A DNA stretch of 36,039 nt from a virus. Positions within the stretch are counted from its first letter, which is position 1. Each line of letters begins with the position of its first letter. The notes below the pieces were generated by a model. That model did not search any database and was not told the origin of the DNA. It was given only the letters and a program-made list of their open reading frames with translations. The translations under genes were made by a program, and so were the position numbers. Location: IMG/VR virus record IMGVR_UViG_3300025646_000157, positions 1 through 36,039 of that record. One strand, 5' to 3'. Shown piece by piece: positions 22,957-30,928 of this stretch.

Positions 22957-23840
22957 GTTTAGTGTGGAGTTCTGGGTTCAACGGAATAACGGATCCTGAC
23001 GCGCAAACATACATCGCTGCTGTCGAAACTGCTGATGGTCAAGCCATCGAAGGTGATGTTGCTTTGGCTATCAGCGACTTCGTGGTTGGCTGCAAACTGG
23101 ACGGAATCTGGGATGCCATCAAGGCGTCCTGCATCCTTGCTGGAGCTAGGACTTTGAATGGGGCGCTAGTTCCACTAGCAAATGCTTCTGGTGTTGCACC
23201 TACGCTCAATGGCACTGCGGGAGGCTGGAACTACAACAGGAAAACTGGGCTACAGGGTAACGGTACTGATAATTACATTAACTCTGGCCGCAACAATGAC
23301 GCCGAGCCTAGTCAGGATAGCAAGCACCTAGCTGTTTTTAGGACTGCTTCTGAGACAATCGATGGGTCCATAAGAAGCTCAATAGCCGGTGCAGTCGGTA
23401 GCACATCTTCTCAGCTTGTAGTATTAAATGCAACTCAGAAAGTTCTTCGTCTTAACGATTACTCAGATGAATTTACTGGGACATTGTACTCATACGGTTT
23501 GTGGGGAATTTCTCGCGCCAATTCATCTGCAATAACCGAACGGCTAAACAATCTAAGTACGAACAGAAGCCAAACTACTTCGGCGCCAGCTAATGGCAGG
23601 ATCATGGTTTTTGCTCGCGGCACGCAATCTGGTGGTGTTGATGGATATTCTGACGCCCGCATCGCCTTCTACTCCATCGGCGAAAGCCTAGACCTTGAAA
23701 AGCTAGACACTCGCGTAACCCGTCTTATGAACCTTATCACCTATACACAAACTGCCGGTTTGCCTGATTTGTCTACGATGGATCTGGATGCTGCTAGCTA
23801 CATCGGTGGTGGTTATCGCGCAGGAGGTACGTTGTCATGA
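22953..23840 (+). CDS. Fibre-cassette adhesin-like protein A, 295 aa (paralogue of next gene)
   Basis: I chose the ATG at 22953 because it makes the ATGA overlap seen throughout this cassette. A helical N-terminal part (AISDFVVGCKLDGIWDAIKA) leads into a beta-rich domain (GWNYNRKTGLQGNGTDNYIN, SGRNNDAEP) that ends DARIAFYSIGESLDLEKLDT. Every one of these landmarks recurs in the next gene, so the two are tandem paralogues. The N-x-x-TGL-x-GxG-x-x-Y-x-xSGRNN motif looks like a lectin-type beta-sandwich. It is likely a distal fibre or receptor-binding subunit, but this is an inference. Confidence 0.75.
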   Translation: MSLVWSSGFNGITDPDAQTYIAAVETADGQAIEGDVALAISDFVVGCKLDGIWDAIKASCILAGARTLNGALVPLANASGVAPTLNGTAGGWNYNRKTGLQGNGTDNYINSGRNNDAEPSQDSKHLAVFRTASETIDGSIRSSIAGAVGSTSSQLVVLNATQKVLRLNDYSDEFTGTLYSYGLWGISRANSSAITERLNNLSTNRSQTTSAPANGRIMVFARGTQSGGVDGYSDARIAFYSIGESLDLEKLDTRVTRLMNLITYTQTAGLPDLSTMDLDAASYIGGGYRAGGTLS

Positions 23841-24520
23841 CACAAGCCGTAGACCTCGCTAATGCAATCAACACCTTTGTCAAAGGGTGTAAAACCGATG
23901 GAACGTGGGACGCAATCAAAGCTTGCTGCATCATGGCAGCTTGGGATGGTTTGGATGGTGCGTTGTACCCGTTGAAAGGTGCTGCGCCCACGAACTTTAA
24001 CTTTGTCGCTGCGGATTACGACAGGGAAACTGGGTTGGTTGGTGATGGGAGTACAAAGTATTTGGATAGCGGTCGGAATAACAATGCTGATCCGCAGGAC
24101 AACAGACACGTTTCATGTTACGCCAATATACCAGATAACGCCAATAAGATTTTGATAGGAGCACGAATACCTGAGACAAACGCTGGGGGACTTGAAATGC
24201 GTCACATAGGCTACATTTATTACGTTCCCAGTAGCGACACTGGCACCTTCGCCACGGCGGTAATTGGCGCAAATTTTTTAGGATTTTCAAGGCTTGCTGG
24301 CGGTTCTTACGAAAGCAGAAGAAATCACGTCACGTCCACGATTGCGGAGACAAGCGGAACTCCAGTTAATCTCAATGTATTTATTTTCACAAGGAATGAC
24401 TTGGCTATTAAGTCAGACGCCCGCATCGCCTTCTACTCCATCGGAGAAGCCCTAGACCTCGCCCTACTTGACGCCCGCGTTTCAACCCTTATGACTGACA
24501 TCGGAGCTGCAATCCCATGA
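23837..24520 (+). CDS. Fibre-cassette adhesin-like protein B, 227 aa (paralogue of previous gene)
   Basis: It matches the preceding protein over its whole length: INTFVKGCKTDGTWDAIKAC, DRETGLVGDGSTKYLDSGRN, and SDARIAFYSIGEALDLALLD near the end. It is shorter because it lacks the first 37 or so residues and the Ser/Gly-rich C-terminal extension. Start and stop overlap both neighbours as ATGA. The most conserved DNA lies at the 3' end (GACGCCCGCATCGCCTTCTA in both), which could serve as a recombination site for swapping adhesin tips. Confidence 0.75.
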   Translation: MTQAVDLANAINTFVKGCKTDGTWDAIKACCIMAAWDGLDGALYPLKGAAPTNFNFVAADYDRETGLVGDGSTKYLDSGRNNNADPQDNRHVSCYANIPDNANKILIGARIPETNAGGLEMRHIGYIYYVPSSDTGTFATAVIGANFLGFSRLAGGSYESRRNHVTSTIAETSGTPVNLNVFIFTRNDLAIKSDARIAFYSIGEALDLALLDARVSTLMTDIGAAIP

Positions 24521-25269
24521 GTCCGATTTCTATTCCGGGGAAGGTGACGTTGCAGAAAAATACTGTCAGCAACGTCACCGCCTATATCCAATCTTCTGGT
24601 ATTGTGTCTGACGGGCTGAGCTTACTATTGGATGCTGGCACACCCCTTTCGTATCCTGGCACCGGCACTACTTGGACTGATATAAGTGGCAATGGTAATA
24701 ATGCTGCTTTAACGAATGGACCGACTTTTAGTAGTGCTAATGGTGGGTCTTTGAGTTTTGATGGAGTGAATGACTATTCGACAATATCACACTCCTCTTC
24801 TTTAAATTTCCCTACCGCTCTTACGATCTCGGTGTGGTATTATAGCGGAAATGCTGAACATTACTTATACTTAAAGGGAAGAACCGACATCGATGACTAT
24901 AACCCATTAGTGTATGCAAATGGAATATATGGATGGACTGGGCCAAGTGGAAGATCTTTTTACCATCCACCTACTGGATACATTCAAACTAACACTTGGT
25001 ATAATTTGGCAGTAACACACATTAGTGGCAGTGATCCGATAATGTATAGAAATTCAATACCATCAACCTCTTATGTTTATACTGAAGGAAGTGGAGTTCG
25101 TGCTTTAGGGACTAATTCATACCTAGTTAGCATAAATGCTGATGTTCCTAGGAATCAGATTGGAACTTTTAATGGAAAAATTGCATCTATTCAGGCATAC
25201 AACAGAGCACTCACAGCAGCAGAAATCCAACAAAACTACAACGCCCTTAAGTGGAGGTTCGGACTGTGA
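24517..25269 (+). CDS. LamG/concanavalin-like fibre protein, 250 aa
   Basis: After a short N-terminal strand region, residues about 30-245 form a LamG-type beta-sandwich: SLLLDAGTPLSYPGTGTTWT, DISGNGNNAALTNGPTF, SLSFDGVNDYSTI, then LTISVWYYS, the strand TWYNLAVTHISGS and the closing GKIASIQAYNRALTAAEIQQ NY. These landmarks are standard for laminin-G-like domains that bind sugars. The gene is strikingly AT-rich compared with the sheath or portal genes, which points to acquisition from a lower-GC phage. The stop overlaps the next start as GTGA. Confidence 0.8.
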   Translation: MSPISIPGKVTLQKNTVSNVTAYIQSSGIVSDGLSLLLDAGTPLSYPGTGTTWTDISGNGNNAALTNGPTFSSANGGSLSFDGVNDYSTISHSSSLNFPTALTISVWYYSGNAEHYLYLKGRTDIDDYNPLVYANGIYGWTGPSGRSFYHPPTGYIQTNTWYNLAVTHISGSDPIMYRNSIPSTSYVYTEGSGVRALGTNSYLVSINADVPRNQIGTFNGKIASIQAYNRALTAAEIQQNYNALKWRFGL

Positions 25270-26651
25270 CCTACAAACTAACCAAAACCTCCCTCAACCC
25301 TGACCCTTATTACGGTGCGGTGTCACTGCTGTTGAGCGGAGATGGTGCGAATAACAGCACCGACATTCGGGATAGCAGCCGCAATACAAAGGTGGTGACG
25401 GCGGTTGCGGATGCAAAGATCAGTACGGCGCAGAGTAAGTGGAACGGAAGCAGTATTGCGTTTGATGGGAGTGGGGATTATTTGACTGTCCCAAGTAGTG
25501 CTGCCTTTGAGTTTGGCACTGGAGATTTTACGATTGAAGGGTGGTGGCGGCGAACTTCCGACACCCTTGGCGGCATTCTTGACTTTGGAATGAACTATGG
25601 AGGAATTGGTATATATCAGCAGCTTGACGTAGATTATAGTCCCCTCTTGATCGTTAGAGTAGCAGGGACTGACGTAATTACAACGTTAAACTTTTCAGCA
25701 AATCAGTTTGTCCATCTTGCCTTGTCGCGTTCGGGGACATCCTTGCGTTTGTTTTACGATGGCACACAACAAGGCAGCACAGTCTCTAATTCCACAAATC
25801 TTGTCAACACTTTTGGGACGGTTGTTATCGGAGCCTTTGTTTCTGGCGGTAGTTCTTTCCTTACTCCAGCCGCTAATTTAGACGACCTCCGCATCACCAA
25901 AGGCGTCGCTCGCTACACCAGTAACTTCACCCCTCCGACGCAGCCGTTCCAAGCTTTTATACGTCCTGATCAGGATCCATACTTCTACGCAACTAGCCTG
26001 CTGCTACACGGCGATGGCGCTAATGGGAGTACTACGATCACGGATAGCAGTCCGTCGCCTAAGACCGTCACTGCATATGGTGACGCTCAGATCAGCACGG
26101 CACAGAGTAAGTTTGGCGGTAGCAGCATCTATTTTGATGGAAGTGGAGACTATCTAAACATAGGATATAACGGGGGAGCTTTTGATTTTGGATCTAGCGA
26201 CTGGACGGTAGAGTTCTGGATTTATCTGCCTTCCTTGCCTAATGCTTACAAGAGGATATACAGCTATATAAATGGGAATACAGAGGCTTGTTTTTTTGAA
26301 CTAACAAATTCAAATAAAATGAGTTTTGGTGTATATTTCGACCCAACCCCAAGTGGGTATATTGCTACAGATCCATCAGCCATGACAAGCGGTGCCTGGA
26401 TGCACTTTGCGGGAGTTAGGAATGGTTCAAGTCTCTTGCTTTTTCGGGAAGGAATTCAAGTTGCCAGCGTAACTGTTGGGACAAACTCAGTAAACGGGGG
26501 TTCAGGCTATGAACTGTTTATCGGCAAATGGAAATCTACCGATACTACGCGAGACCTTAACGCCTACATCGACGAATATCGCGTCACCCCAGGCATCGCC
26601 CGTTACACCAGTAACTTCAGCCTTCCCCCTGCACCGTTCCCTAATTTCTAA
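25266..26651 (+). CDS. Double LamG-domain fibre protein, 461 aa
   Basis: I chose the GTG at 25266 because GGAGG lies eight bases upstream and the start overlaps the previous stop; a GTG at 25251 would add five residues. Two LamG domains follow each other (about residues 15-225 and 235-460). Each has LLLSGDGANNSTDIRDSS- or LLLHGDGANGSTTITDSS-like starts, an ISTAQSK...GSSI-x-FDGSGDYL strand, a DFTIEGWW / DWTVEFWI strand, and ends in GVARYTSNFTPPTQPF or GIARYTSNFSLPPAPF. The last 72 bases have a decayed relative at 5437-5508. It is likely a sugar-binding distal fibre subunit. It converges with the leftward gene at 26648, the stops sharing CTAA. Confidence 0.85.
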   Translation: MTYKLTKTSLNPDPYYGAVSLLLSGDGANNSTDIRDSSRNTKVVTAVADAKISTAQSKWNGSSIAFDGSGDYLTVPSSAAFEFGTGDFTIEGWWRRTSDTLGGILDFGMNYGGIGIYQQLDVDYSPLLIVRVAGTDVITTLNFSANQFVHLALSRSGTSLRLFYDGTQQGSTVSNSTNLVNTFGTVVIGAFVSGGSSFLTPAANLDDLRITKGVARYTSNFTPPTQPFQAFIRPDQDPYFYATSLLLHGDGANGSTTITDSSPSPKTVTAYGDAQISTAQSKFGGSSIYFDGSGDYLNIGYNGGAFDFGSSDWTVEFWIYLPSLPNAYKRIYSYINGNTEACFFELTNSNKMSFGVYFDPTPSGYIATDPSAMTSGAWMHFAGVRNGSSLLLFREGIQVASVTVGTNSVNGGSGYELFIGKWKSTDTTRDLNAYIDEYRVTPGIARYTSNFSLPPAPFPNF

Positions 26652-26950
26652 ACCGACAACCTCTTAACCGTATCAACCATCCGACTCAGAAACAGAGCCG
26701 GCACCCGGCCCTCCATATCCGCTCGCGCCACGTCCGGATCCTCAGGCCACCCAGACGCCACGTAAGTAACGAATTCCTTAAGTTCATCGATACTCACGTA
26801 GCGCCCAGGCAACAAGTCCCACATCGATCCGGTGTACACCAGTACGTCACCGCTTGCCATTATAACGACATCGCCGGAGGCGACGCTATCGCGCGACGGA
26901 ACCGGGTCCGTATCTTTACGGAGTACGTAGATCGAGGGGGACGTAGACAT
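26648..26950 (-). CDS. Hypothetical protein, 100 aa
   Basis: It starts at an ATG overlapping the upstream stop by one base (TGATG). The N-terminal half is beta-rich (PSIYVLRKDTDPVPSRDSVA, SGDVVIMASGDVLVYTGSMW); the C-terminal half is helical (DELKEFVTYVASGW, ALFLSRMVDTVKRLSV). The SGDVxxY-x-G-x-xW stretch resembles the small sugar-binding or tail-tip modules of phage fibres. No firm family was recognised. It sits in a two-gene leftward island between two rightward fibre cassettes. Confidence 0.65.
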   Translation of the reverse strand: MSTSPSIYVLRKDTDPVPSRDSVASGDVVIMASGDVLVYTGSMWDLLPGRYVSIDELKEFVTYVASGWPEDPDVARADMEGRVPALFLSRMVDTVKRLSV

Positions 26951-27120
26951 CAGAATTCTTTGGCTTCGGTATCAGGTGCGCCAGCTTCGCTGGCGAATAC
27001 CGTATCCAGTGCCTGCTCAAGCTGTGCGACCATTGTGTTTACAAGGTGTTGATTGCGCGACGCCTTAGCATCAGCATACGCATCGATCAGAGCAGCGAGG
27101 CTTTTCTTGTTCATTTCCAT
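26950..27120 (-). CDS. Small helical protein, about 56 aa (start uncertain)
   Basis: The frame reads MEMNKKSLAALIDAYADAKA from the ATG at 27120 and then a long helix (LVNTMVAQLEQALDTVFASE) with an acidic end. A GTG at 27168 would extend it by 16 residues (MKALIQGVNPLLL...), but that codon lies within a promoter-like motif and only five bases from a TATAAT box, so it would probably not be in the transcript. No family was recognised; the helical character would suit a small assembly or chaperone protein. Confidence 0.55.
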   Translation of the reverse strand: MEMNKKSLAALIDAYADAKASRNQHLVNTMVAQLEQALDTVFASEAGAPDTEAKEF

Positions 27121-27149
27121 AACGGTAGTAAGCAACAGAGGGTTAACGC

Positions 27150-27169
27150 CCTGTATCAGGGCTTTCACC
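27150..27169 (-). promoter_or_regulatory. Variant promoter motif (GGTGAAAGC), leftward
   Basis: Reads GGTGAAAGCCCTGATACAGG on the minus strand, about 30 bases before the ATG at 27120. It may also encode the first residues of a longer form of the small protein. Confidence 0.4.
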
Positions 27170-27172
27170 GAA

Positions 27173-27181
27173 ATTATAGCA
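27173..27181 (-). promoter_or_regulatory. Extended -10 box TGCTATAAT (host sigma-70 type)
   Basis: On the minus strand the sequence is TGTGCTATAATTTCGGTG, a perfect extended -10 element. No TTGACA-like hexamer lies 17 bases upstream. It would drive the two-gene leftward island with the host polymerase, possibly earlier than the phage-motif promoters. Confidence 0.5.
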
Positions 27182-27211
27182 CATTGGGAGGCATACTGCT
27201 TTTTTTTTTTC

Positions 27212-27240
27212 GTTGAAAGCGTTGAAAGCTTTACAGAAGA
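27212..27240 (+). promoter_or_regulatory. Tandem GTTGAAAGC motifs before the second fibre cassette
   Basis: Two perfect 9-mers lie head to tail at 27212-27220 and 27221-27229; only the second is followed by a suitable box (TTTACAGAAG). An 11-base T run lies directly upstream (27200-27210), which could act as an UP-type element. The ATG of the first gene is at 27261. Confidence 0.6.
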
Positions 27241-27260
27241 ACCAAACTAGACTTTCCCGT

Positions 27261-27569
27261 ATGGCTCAAGAAATAAGGACTCTGGACATATCCAAGACCT
27301 TTAGTAACGTCATTCTGACTACAGTGACGGGTCAACCTGATACCGACGGAGTACCGATCGAATATATTCCAAATCAGCGCACTGGGAATATGAGTCTGAG
27401 GGATCAAGGGCGCCTTCAGGATGGTTTTGGATCTGAAATCCCCCTAATCTTATCCAGAAACGCTATAGAGATTGAGTCTAGCCCTGAAACTGCTTATTCG
27501 CCAGTTCGCAGAGCAGATGCTGTAGGAATCCATGCTTCTTTGTTTATCAATTCAATGATCTGGTCCTGA
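27261..27569 (+). CDS. Fibre-cassette protein, 102 aa
   Basis: I chose the ATG at 27261 (MAQEIRTLDISKTFSNVILT) because the longer TTG frame starts inside the promoter motifs. The protein is a mix of strands and loops with a PIEYIPNQRTGNMSLRDQGR stretch and a GIHASLFINSMIWS end. No family was recognised. As first gene of the second fibre cassette it may supply an N-terminal or attachment segment for the following fibre subunits. Confidence 0.65.
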   Translation: MAQEIRTLDISKTFSNVILTTVTGQPDTDGVPIEYIPNQRTGNMSLRDQGRLQDGFGSEIPLILSRNAIEIESSPETAYSPVRRADAVGIHASLFINSMIWS

Positions 27570-27575
27570 TTCGTC

Positions 27576-27971
27576 ATGTTCTTACCGTCAAACGTATCCA
27601 CAAACAAGCTCTCTTCTCCTACTAATGTTGAAGGTGCGGAAGAGGGACTTCTAATTACCGTGCCAACTACGACCGGGACCCCTGAAGACTACCAAAAGGT
27701 TTTCGCCCTTGTAACATCGTTGATATTGTGTAACAAGTCGGGGGCTTCTCTTTCAATTTCGGCAAAAATAATCAATGGATCCACAAGTGCATCGTTGTTG
27801 AATGGCTTACTTTTAAAAGTAAATGCCTCTTACGATGTAATTAATGGAAACAAAGTTACCCTGAAAGAGGGGGATAGCCTCTATGTCTGGCATGACAATG
27901 CAAGCTCTAACGTACTAGACGTTGTAATGTCTTACACACTTCACAGACCCTTAACTACTTATTCAGTGTAA
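27576..27971 (+). CDS. Fibre-cassette beta-sandwich protein, 131 aa
   Basis: It begins six bases after the previous stop. The sequence is a single compact beta domain: LITVPTTTGTPEDYQKVFAL, VTSLILCNKSGASLSISAKI, LLKVNASYDVINGNKVTLKE, then GDSLYVWHDNASSNVLDVVM. This strand order resembles small fibre- or neck-associated proteins found in marine myoviruses, by recognition only. The stop and the next ATG overlap as TAATG, indicating coupled translation. Confidence 0.7.
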   Translation: MFLPSNVSTNKLSSPTNVEGAEEGLLITVPTTTGTPEDYQKVFALVTSLILCNKSGASLSISAKIINGSTSASLLNGLLLKVNASYDVINGNKVTLKEGDSLYVWHDNASSNVLDVVMSYTLHRPLTTYSV

Positions 27972-28480
27972 TGAGATACATACCAGAAAAAACCGTACTT
28001 TACAGTGCTGATGATAACCTTATAGAGTCTGTTTCTGGAACCGGGTTAGGGCTTAATGCCCCCGACGGGTTTACTGGTAACTTGGTTGATTTTAAAATCA
28101 ATGGTGTAAGTAAGTTTAGAGTCTCTAGCCTCGGGTCTTATCAAGACTCTGTACATTTAAAAGACCTTAGTGGTAATAACCACCTTAGAATTAAATCTCC
28201 AGACGTATTACCTGGTAGTGTTACTTGGAGTCTGCCTTCAACAGACGGACAATCTAATTACGTCCTTATTACCGACGGCAACGGTAACCTGAGTTTTGTT
28301 AAACCCGGTGGAGGTGCAGTAGGGGGTGGAAATGATTTTGTATTTCTTGAAAACGATAACACAGTGACAACAGATTACACACTGAGTACCAACAAAAACG
28401 CCGTGAGTGCCGGACCTGTCACGATCAACAGCGGAGTAACGGTCACTGTGCCCTCTGGGCAATCCTGGGTGATCGTCTAA
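27971..28480 (+). CDS. Tail fibre subunit, 169 aa
   Basis: The middle contains a SVTWSLPSTDGQSNYVLITD-type strand pair, also seen in the large fibre (VTWTLPAADGTSGQVLSTDG). The C-terminus is a distal fold (DYTLSTNKNAVSAGPVTINS, GVTVTVPSGQSWVIV) common at the ends of cyanophage fibres. Between them is a Gly-rich hinge (PGGGAVGGGNDF). It shares its translation start with the previous stop (TAATG). A receptor-binding fibre role is likely; the exact family is not established. Confidence 0.75.
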   Translation: MRYIPEKTVLYSADDNLIESVSGTGLGLNAPDGFTGNLVDFKINGVSKFRVSSLGSYQDSVHLKDLSGNNHLRIKSPDVLPGSVTWSLPSTDGQSNYVLITDGNGNLSFVKPGGGAVGGGNDFVFLENDNTVTTDYTLSTNKNAVSAGPVTINSGVTVTVPSGQSWVIV

Positions 28481-28489
28481 GGAGGCACC

Positions 28490-28924
28490 ATGGCAGTCGC
28501 AATCAACGGATCTGGAACCATCACCGGCATCAGCGTCGGTGGCATACCTGACGGTGTGGTCGATACCGATGTGCTGGCAAATAATGCCGTCACCTTCGGG
28601 AAGATCGGCAGCACGGAACAAGGGCAGCTTTGCAAAGCCTGGGTCAACTTCGACGGCACTGGCACCGTGGCGATCCGTGCTAGCTACAACGTGAGTTCGA
28701 TTACGGATAATGGTGTAGGTCTTTTTACAGTCAACTTTACAGCAGCGTTACCAGATGGCAACTACACGATGACTGCTTCTACTGGTAATGCTGGTTCAAC
28801 TACTGCAGTTAGAAGCATAAATCCGGAAGCGGCATTTACTGCAGCATCTTGCTCAATTAGGTGTGTTAGTGTATCTTCAACAGCCACCGATGACGCACAG
28901 ACTTCCGTTGTTTTCTTCCGCTAA
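28490..28924 (+). CDS. Tail fibre distal protein, 144 aa (paralogue of the 29374 gene)
   Basis: AAGGAGG lies close before the ATG, one of the clearest ribosome-binding sites in the window. The N-terminus MAVAINGSGTITGISVGGIP is a typical marine phage fibre start, followed by DTDVLANNAVTFGKIG. The C-terminal domain CKAWVNFDGTGTVAIRASYN, VSSITDNGVGLFTVNFTAAL, PDGNYTMTAS recurs in the 29374 gene. It is probably a short trimeric fibre or fibre tip. Confidence 0.8.
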   Translation: MAVAINGSGTITGISVGGIPDGVVDTDVLANNAVTFGKIGSTEQGQLCKAWVNFDGTGTVAIRASYNVSSITDNGVGLFTVNFTAALPDGNYTMTASTGNAGSTTAVRSINPEAAFTAASCSIRCVSVSSTATDDAQTSVVFFR

Positions 28925-28939
28925 CCTTCAACCACTCCA

Positions 28940-29374
28940 ATGACTACCATGACTAACCAACGGATCATTTTCCAGAACGCCGAAGGCGGCGTCAGCGTAA
29001 TCATCCCAACGGGTGAACTGAGCATCGAAGAAGTCGCCAAGAAAGACGTGCCCGAGGGTGTCGCCTACGAAATCGTCGATGCCTCTGATATCCCCAGCGA
29101 CCGCACCTTCCGCAACGCATGGGTGATGGGCGACTGCTGCGTGGAGCACGATCTAGAGAAGTGCAAGGCGTTGGGTCACGACATGCGCCGCGCCAAGCGT
29201 GCTGAAGAGTTCGCCCCGTATGACGAGGTGATCGCCAAGCAGATCCCCGGCGTAGACGCTGCTGAGGCCGAAGCTGCTCGCCAAGCCATCCGCGACAAGT
29301 ACGCCGAGGTGCAGGATGCGATTGATGCTGCTGCTACCCCTGATGAAATCAAAGCAGCCCTGGAGGTGGCGTAA
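28940..29374 (+). CDS. Fibre-assembly-like protein, 144 aa
   Basis: Two possible ATGs (28940 and 28949) stand close together. The first half is mixed (QRIIFQNAEGGVSVIIPTGE, DIPSDRTFRNAW), the second a charged helix (EAARQAIRDKYAEVQDAIDA). The TFRNAW element followed by a helical tail is typical of a small protein found beside fibre genes in many phages and prophages, where it is thought to help fibre folding or attachment. Its stop overlaps the next start as TAATG. The codon choice is clearly higher in GC than in the neighbouring fibre genes. Confidence 0.75.
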   Translation: MTTMTNQRIIFQNAEGGVSVIIPTGELSIEEVAKKDVPEGVAYEIVDASDIPSDRTFRNAWVMGDCCVEHDLEKCKALGHDMRRAKRAEEFAPYDEVIAKQIPGVDAAEAEAARQAIRDKYAEVQDAIDAAATPDEIKAALEVA

Positions 29375-29829
29375 TGGGACTTCGACTAAACGGCAGTACC
29401 TCTGGTTATTCCGAGGTCGCTGCACCGGCAGTAGCTGGTGATCAGACCTTCACGCTGCCTGGGACGGGTGGCAACATTATTACCGACGTGAGTGATCTCA
29501 CCACGCAGGTAAAAAGTGCCACAAATGCTAGTGGTAGTGCTCCGATTTATTCCTGCCGTGCGTGGGTGAACTTTAACGGCACTGGAACGGTTGCGATTCG
29601 TGAAAGCGGTAATGTAAGCAGTATTACGGATAACGGAACTGGGAACTACACGGTGAACTTCACGACGGCGATGCCGGATGCGAATTATTCATCTCTAGTA
29701 ACGTCACAAGTGTACGGAAGTGTTAGCGCCTTTTCTGGCAAAAGCGCATCATCTTGCCCCGCAAGAACATTTAGCACTGCTGCGTCGTTAAATGACTACG
29801 ACGATGTAAATGTCGCCATCTTCCGCTGA
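29374..29829 (+). CDS. Tail fibre distal protein, 151 aa (paralogue of the 28490 gene)
   Basis: The N-terminus MGLRLNGSTSGYSEVAAPAV followed by AGDQTFTLPGTGGNIITDVS is a classic fibre start. The C-terminal domain CRAWVNFNGTGTVAIRESGN, VSSITDNGTGNYTVNFTTAM, PDANYSSLV matches that of the 28490 gene, so the same tip has been joined to two different shafts. This supports recombination at the boundary, near the codons for the RAWVNF segment. Confidence 0.8.
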   Translation: MGLRLNGSTSGYSEVAAPAVAGDQTFTLPGTGGNIITDVSDLTTQVKSATNASGSAPIYSCRAWVNFNGTGTVAIRESGNVSSITDNGTGNYTVNFTTAMPDANYSSLVTSQVYGSVSAFSGKSASSCPARTFSTAASLNDYDDVNVAIFR

Positions 29830-29838
29830 GGTAACACC

Positions 29839-30636
29839 ATGAGCACCTTAAAAACAACTAACCTTCAACACACCTCAGCGGCATCTCCAGCCATCGTGCT
29901 TGCTGCTGATGGCAGTGCCGCAGCTCAAGTCAGCAGCCTCAACGGCGGACCACTCGCTGGGATGCGCAACCTGCTGATCAACGGCAACCCAATCATCAAT
30001 CAGCGCGACTATGTTTCCGGCACTGCAACGAGCGGGGCAAATCAGTACACGCTGGACCGCTGGCGTGTTGTCACATCTGGGGAGGCAATCACATGGACAG
30101 ACAGCGCCAACGTTCGCACTGTCACCGCACCAGCCGGCGGTGTTGAGCAAGTGATTGAAGGGCTCAACATTCTTAGCGGTACCTACACGCTGAGCTGGAC
30201 GGGCACCGCGACAGCAACAGTTGACGGCAGTTCTGTGACAAACGGCGGGCAGGTGACACTGACGGGTGGCACCAATGCAACTGTGCGATTTAGCAGCGGT
30301 ACATTCTCACTGGCGCAGCTTGAAGTGGGCACCGTCGCCACACCGTTTGAACGCAGGAGCTACGGGCAGGAGCTGGCGTTGTGTCAAAGGTATTACGAGC
30401 GACAAGAGTTTAACGCTTTATATGGATTTACTATCTCCAACGATTCTCAATATCGCTCGTGGGGTGCGCCTTTCGCAGTAACCAAGAGAGCTGCTCCTTC
30501 AATCGCATTCTCTTTGGGAAACATCGCTCCCAGCTCTCCTTTTACTACAACCAAGGGATGGGTGGCAACACAGGCATCCCTTGGAGCATCTACGGGTTAT
30601 TACGTCGCCAATGTCGCTCTTTCAGCGGAGCTTTGA
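29839..30636 (+). CDS. Tail fibre / receptor-binding protein, 265 aa
   Basis: The N-terminus MSTLKTTNLQHTSAASPAIV plus LAADGSAAAQ is the usual start of marine phage fibre proteins, followed by MRNLLINGNPIINQRDYVSG and a beta-sandwich domain. TFSLAQLEVGTVATPFERRS and YGQELALCQRYYERQ form the conserved junction before the variable distal part (about residues 190-265). The end shows no catalytic motif. It is probably the receptor-contact subunit of the second cassette. Confidence 0.8.
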   Translation: MSTLKTTNLQHTSAASPAIVLAADGSAAAQVSSLNGGPLAGMRNLLINGNPIINQRDYVSGTATSGANQYTLDRWRVVTSGEAITWTDSANVRTVTAPAGGVEQVIEGLNILSGTYTLSWTGTATATVDGSSVTNGGQVTLTGGTNATVRFSSGTFSLAQLEVGTVATPFERRSYGQELALCQRYYERQEFNALYGFTISNDSQYRSWGAPFAVTKRAAPSIAFSLGNIAPSSPFTTTKGWVATQASLGASTGYYVANVALSAEL

Positions 30637-30639
30637 TCC

Positions 30640-30879
30640 ATGACCTATCAACTCACCACCGGCAACATGATCCTCCGCACCACTGACGGAGCGTTCATCC
30701 CTCCTGACCCCGCCAACACCGACTACGCCGCCTATCTAGCCTGGCTCGATGAAGGCAACACCCCCGAACCTGCTCCCGAGCCACCTGCCCCTCCAGTGCT
30801 CACCACTGAGCAGAAGCTCGAAGCTGCTGGCTTGACCGTGGCCGAATTGAAGGAGCTGTTCGGACTTAACACACCTTGA
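30640..30879 (+). CDS. Small fibre-associated protein, 79 aa
   Basis: It starts three bases after the preceding stop. The N-terminus (MTYQLTTGNMILRTTDGAFI) is a strand pair, followed by DYAAYLAWLDEGNTPEPAPE, a Pro-rich linker and a C-terminal helix (EQKLEAAGLTVAELKELFGL). This layout is common for the short gene at the end of phage fibre operons. Function is unknown; binding to the fibre or baseplate is a guess from position. Confidence 0.7.
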   Translation: MTYQLTTGNMILRTTDGAFIPPDPANTDYAAYLAWLDEGNTPEPAPEPPAPPVLTTEQKLEAAGLTVAELKELFGLNTP

Positions 30880-30895
30880 CACTAAAACTAGCGAT

Positions 30896-30915
30896 GTTGA
30901 AAGCAACATGGGGGG
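30896..30915 (+). promoter_or_regulatory. GTTGAAAGC promoter motif before the 30929 gene
   Basis: Reads GTTGAAAGCAACATGGGGGG, followed by ATAAG. The 9-mer is perfect but the second box is shifted (GGGGATAAG). It lies in the 49-base gap between the fibre operon and the 30929 gene. Confidence 0.5.
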
Positions 30916-30928
30916 ATAAGTAATTTCA

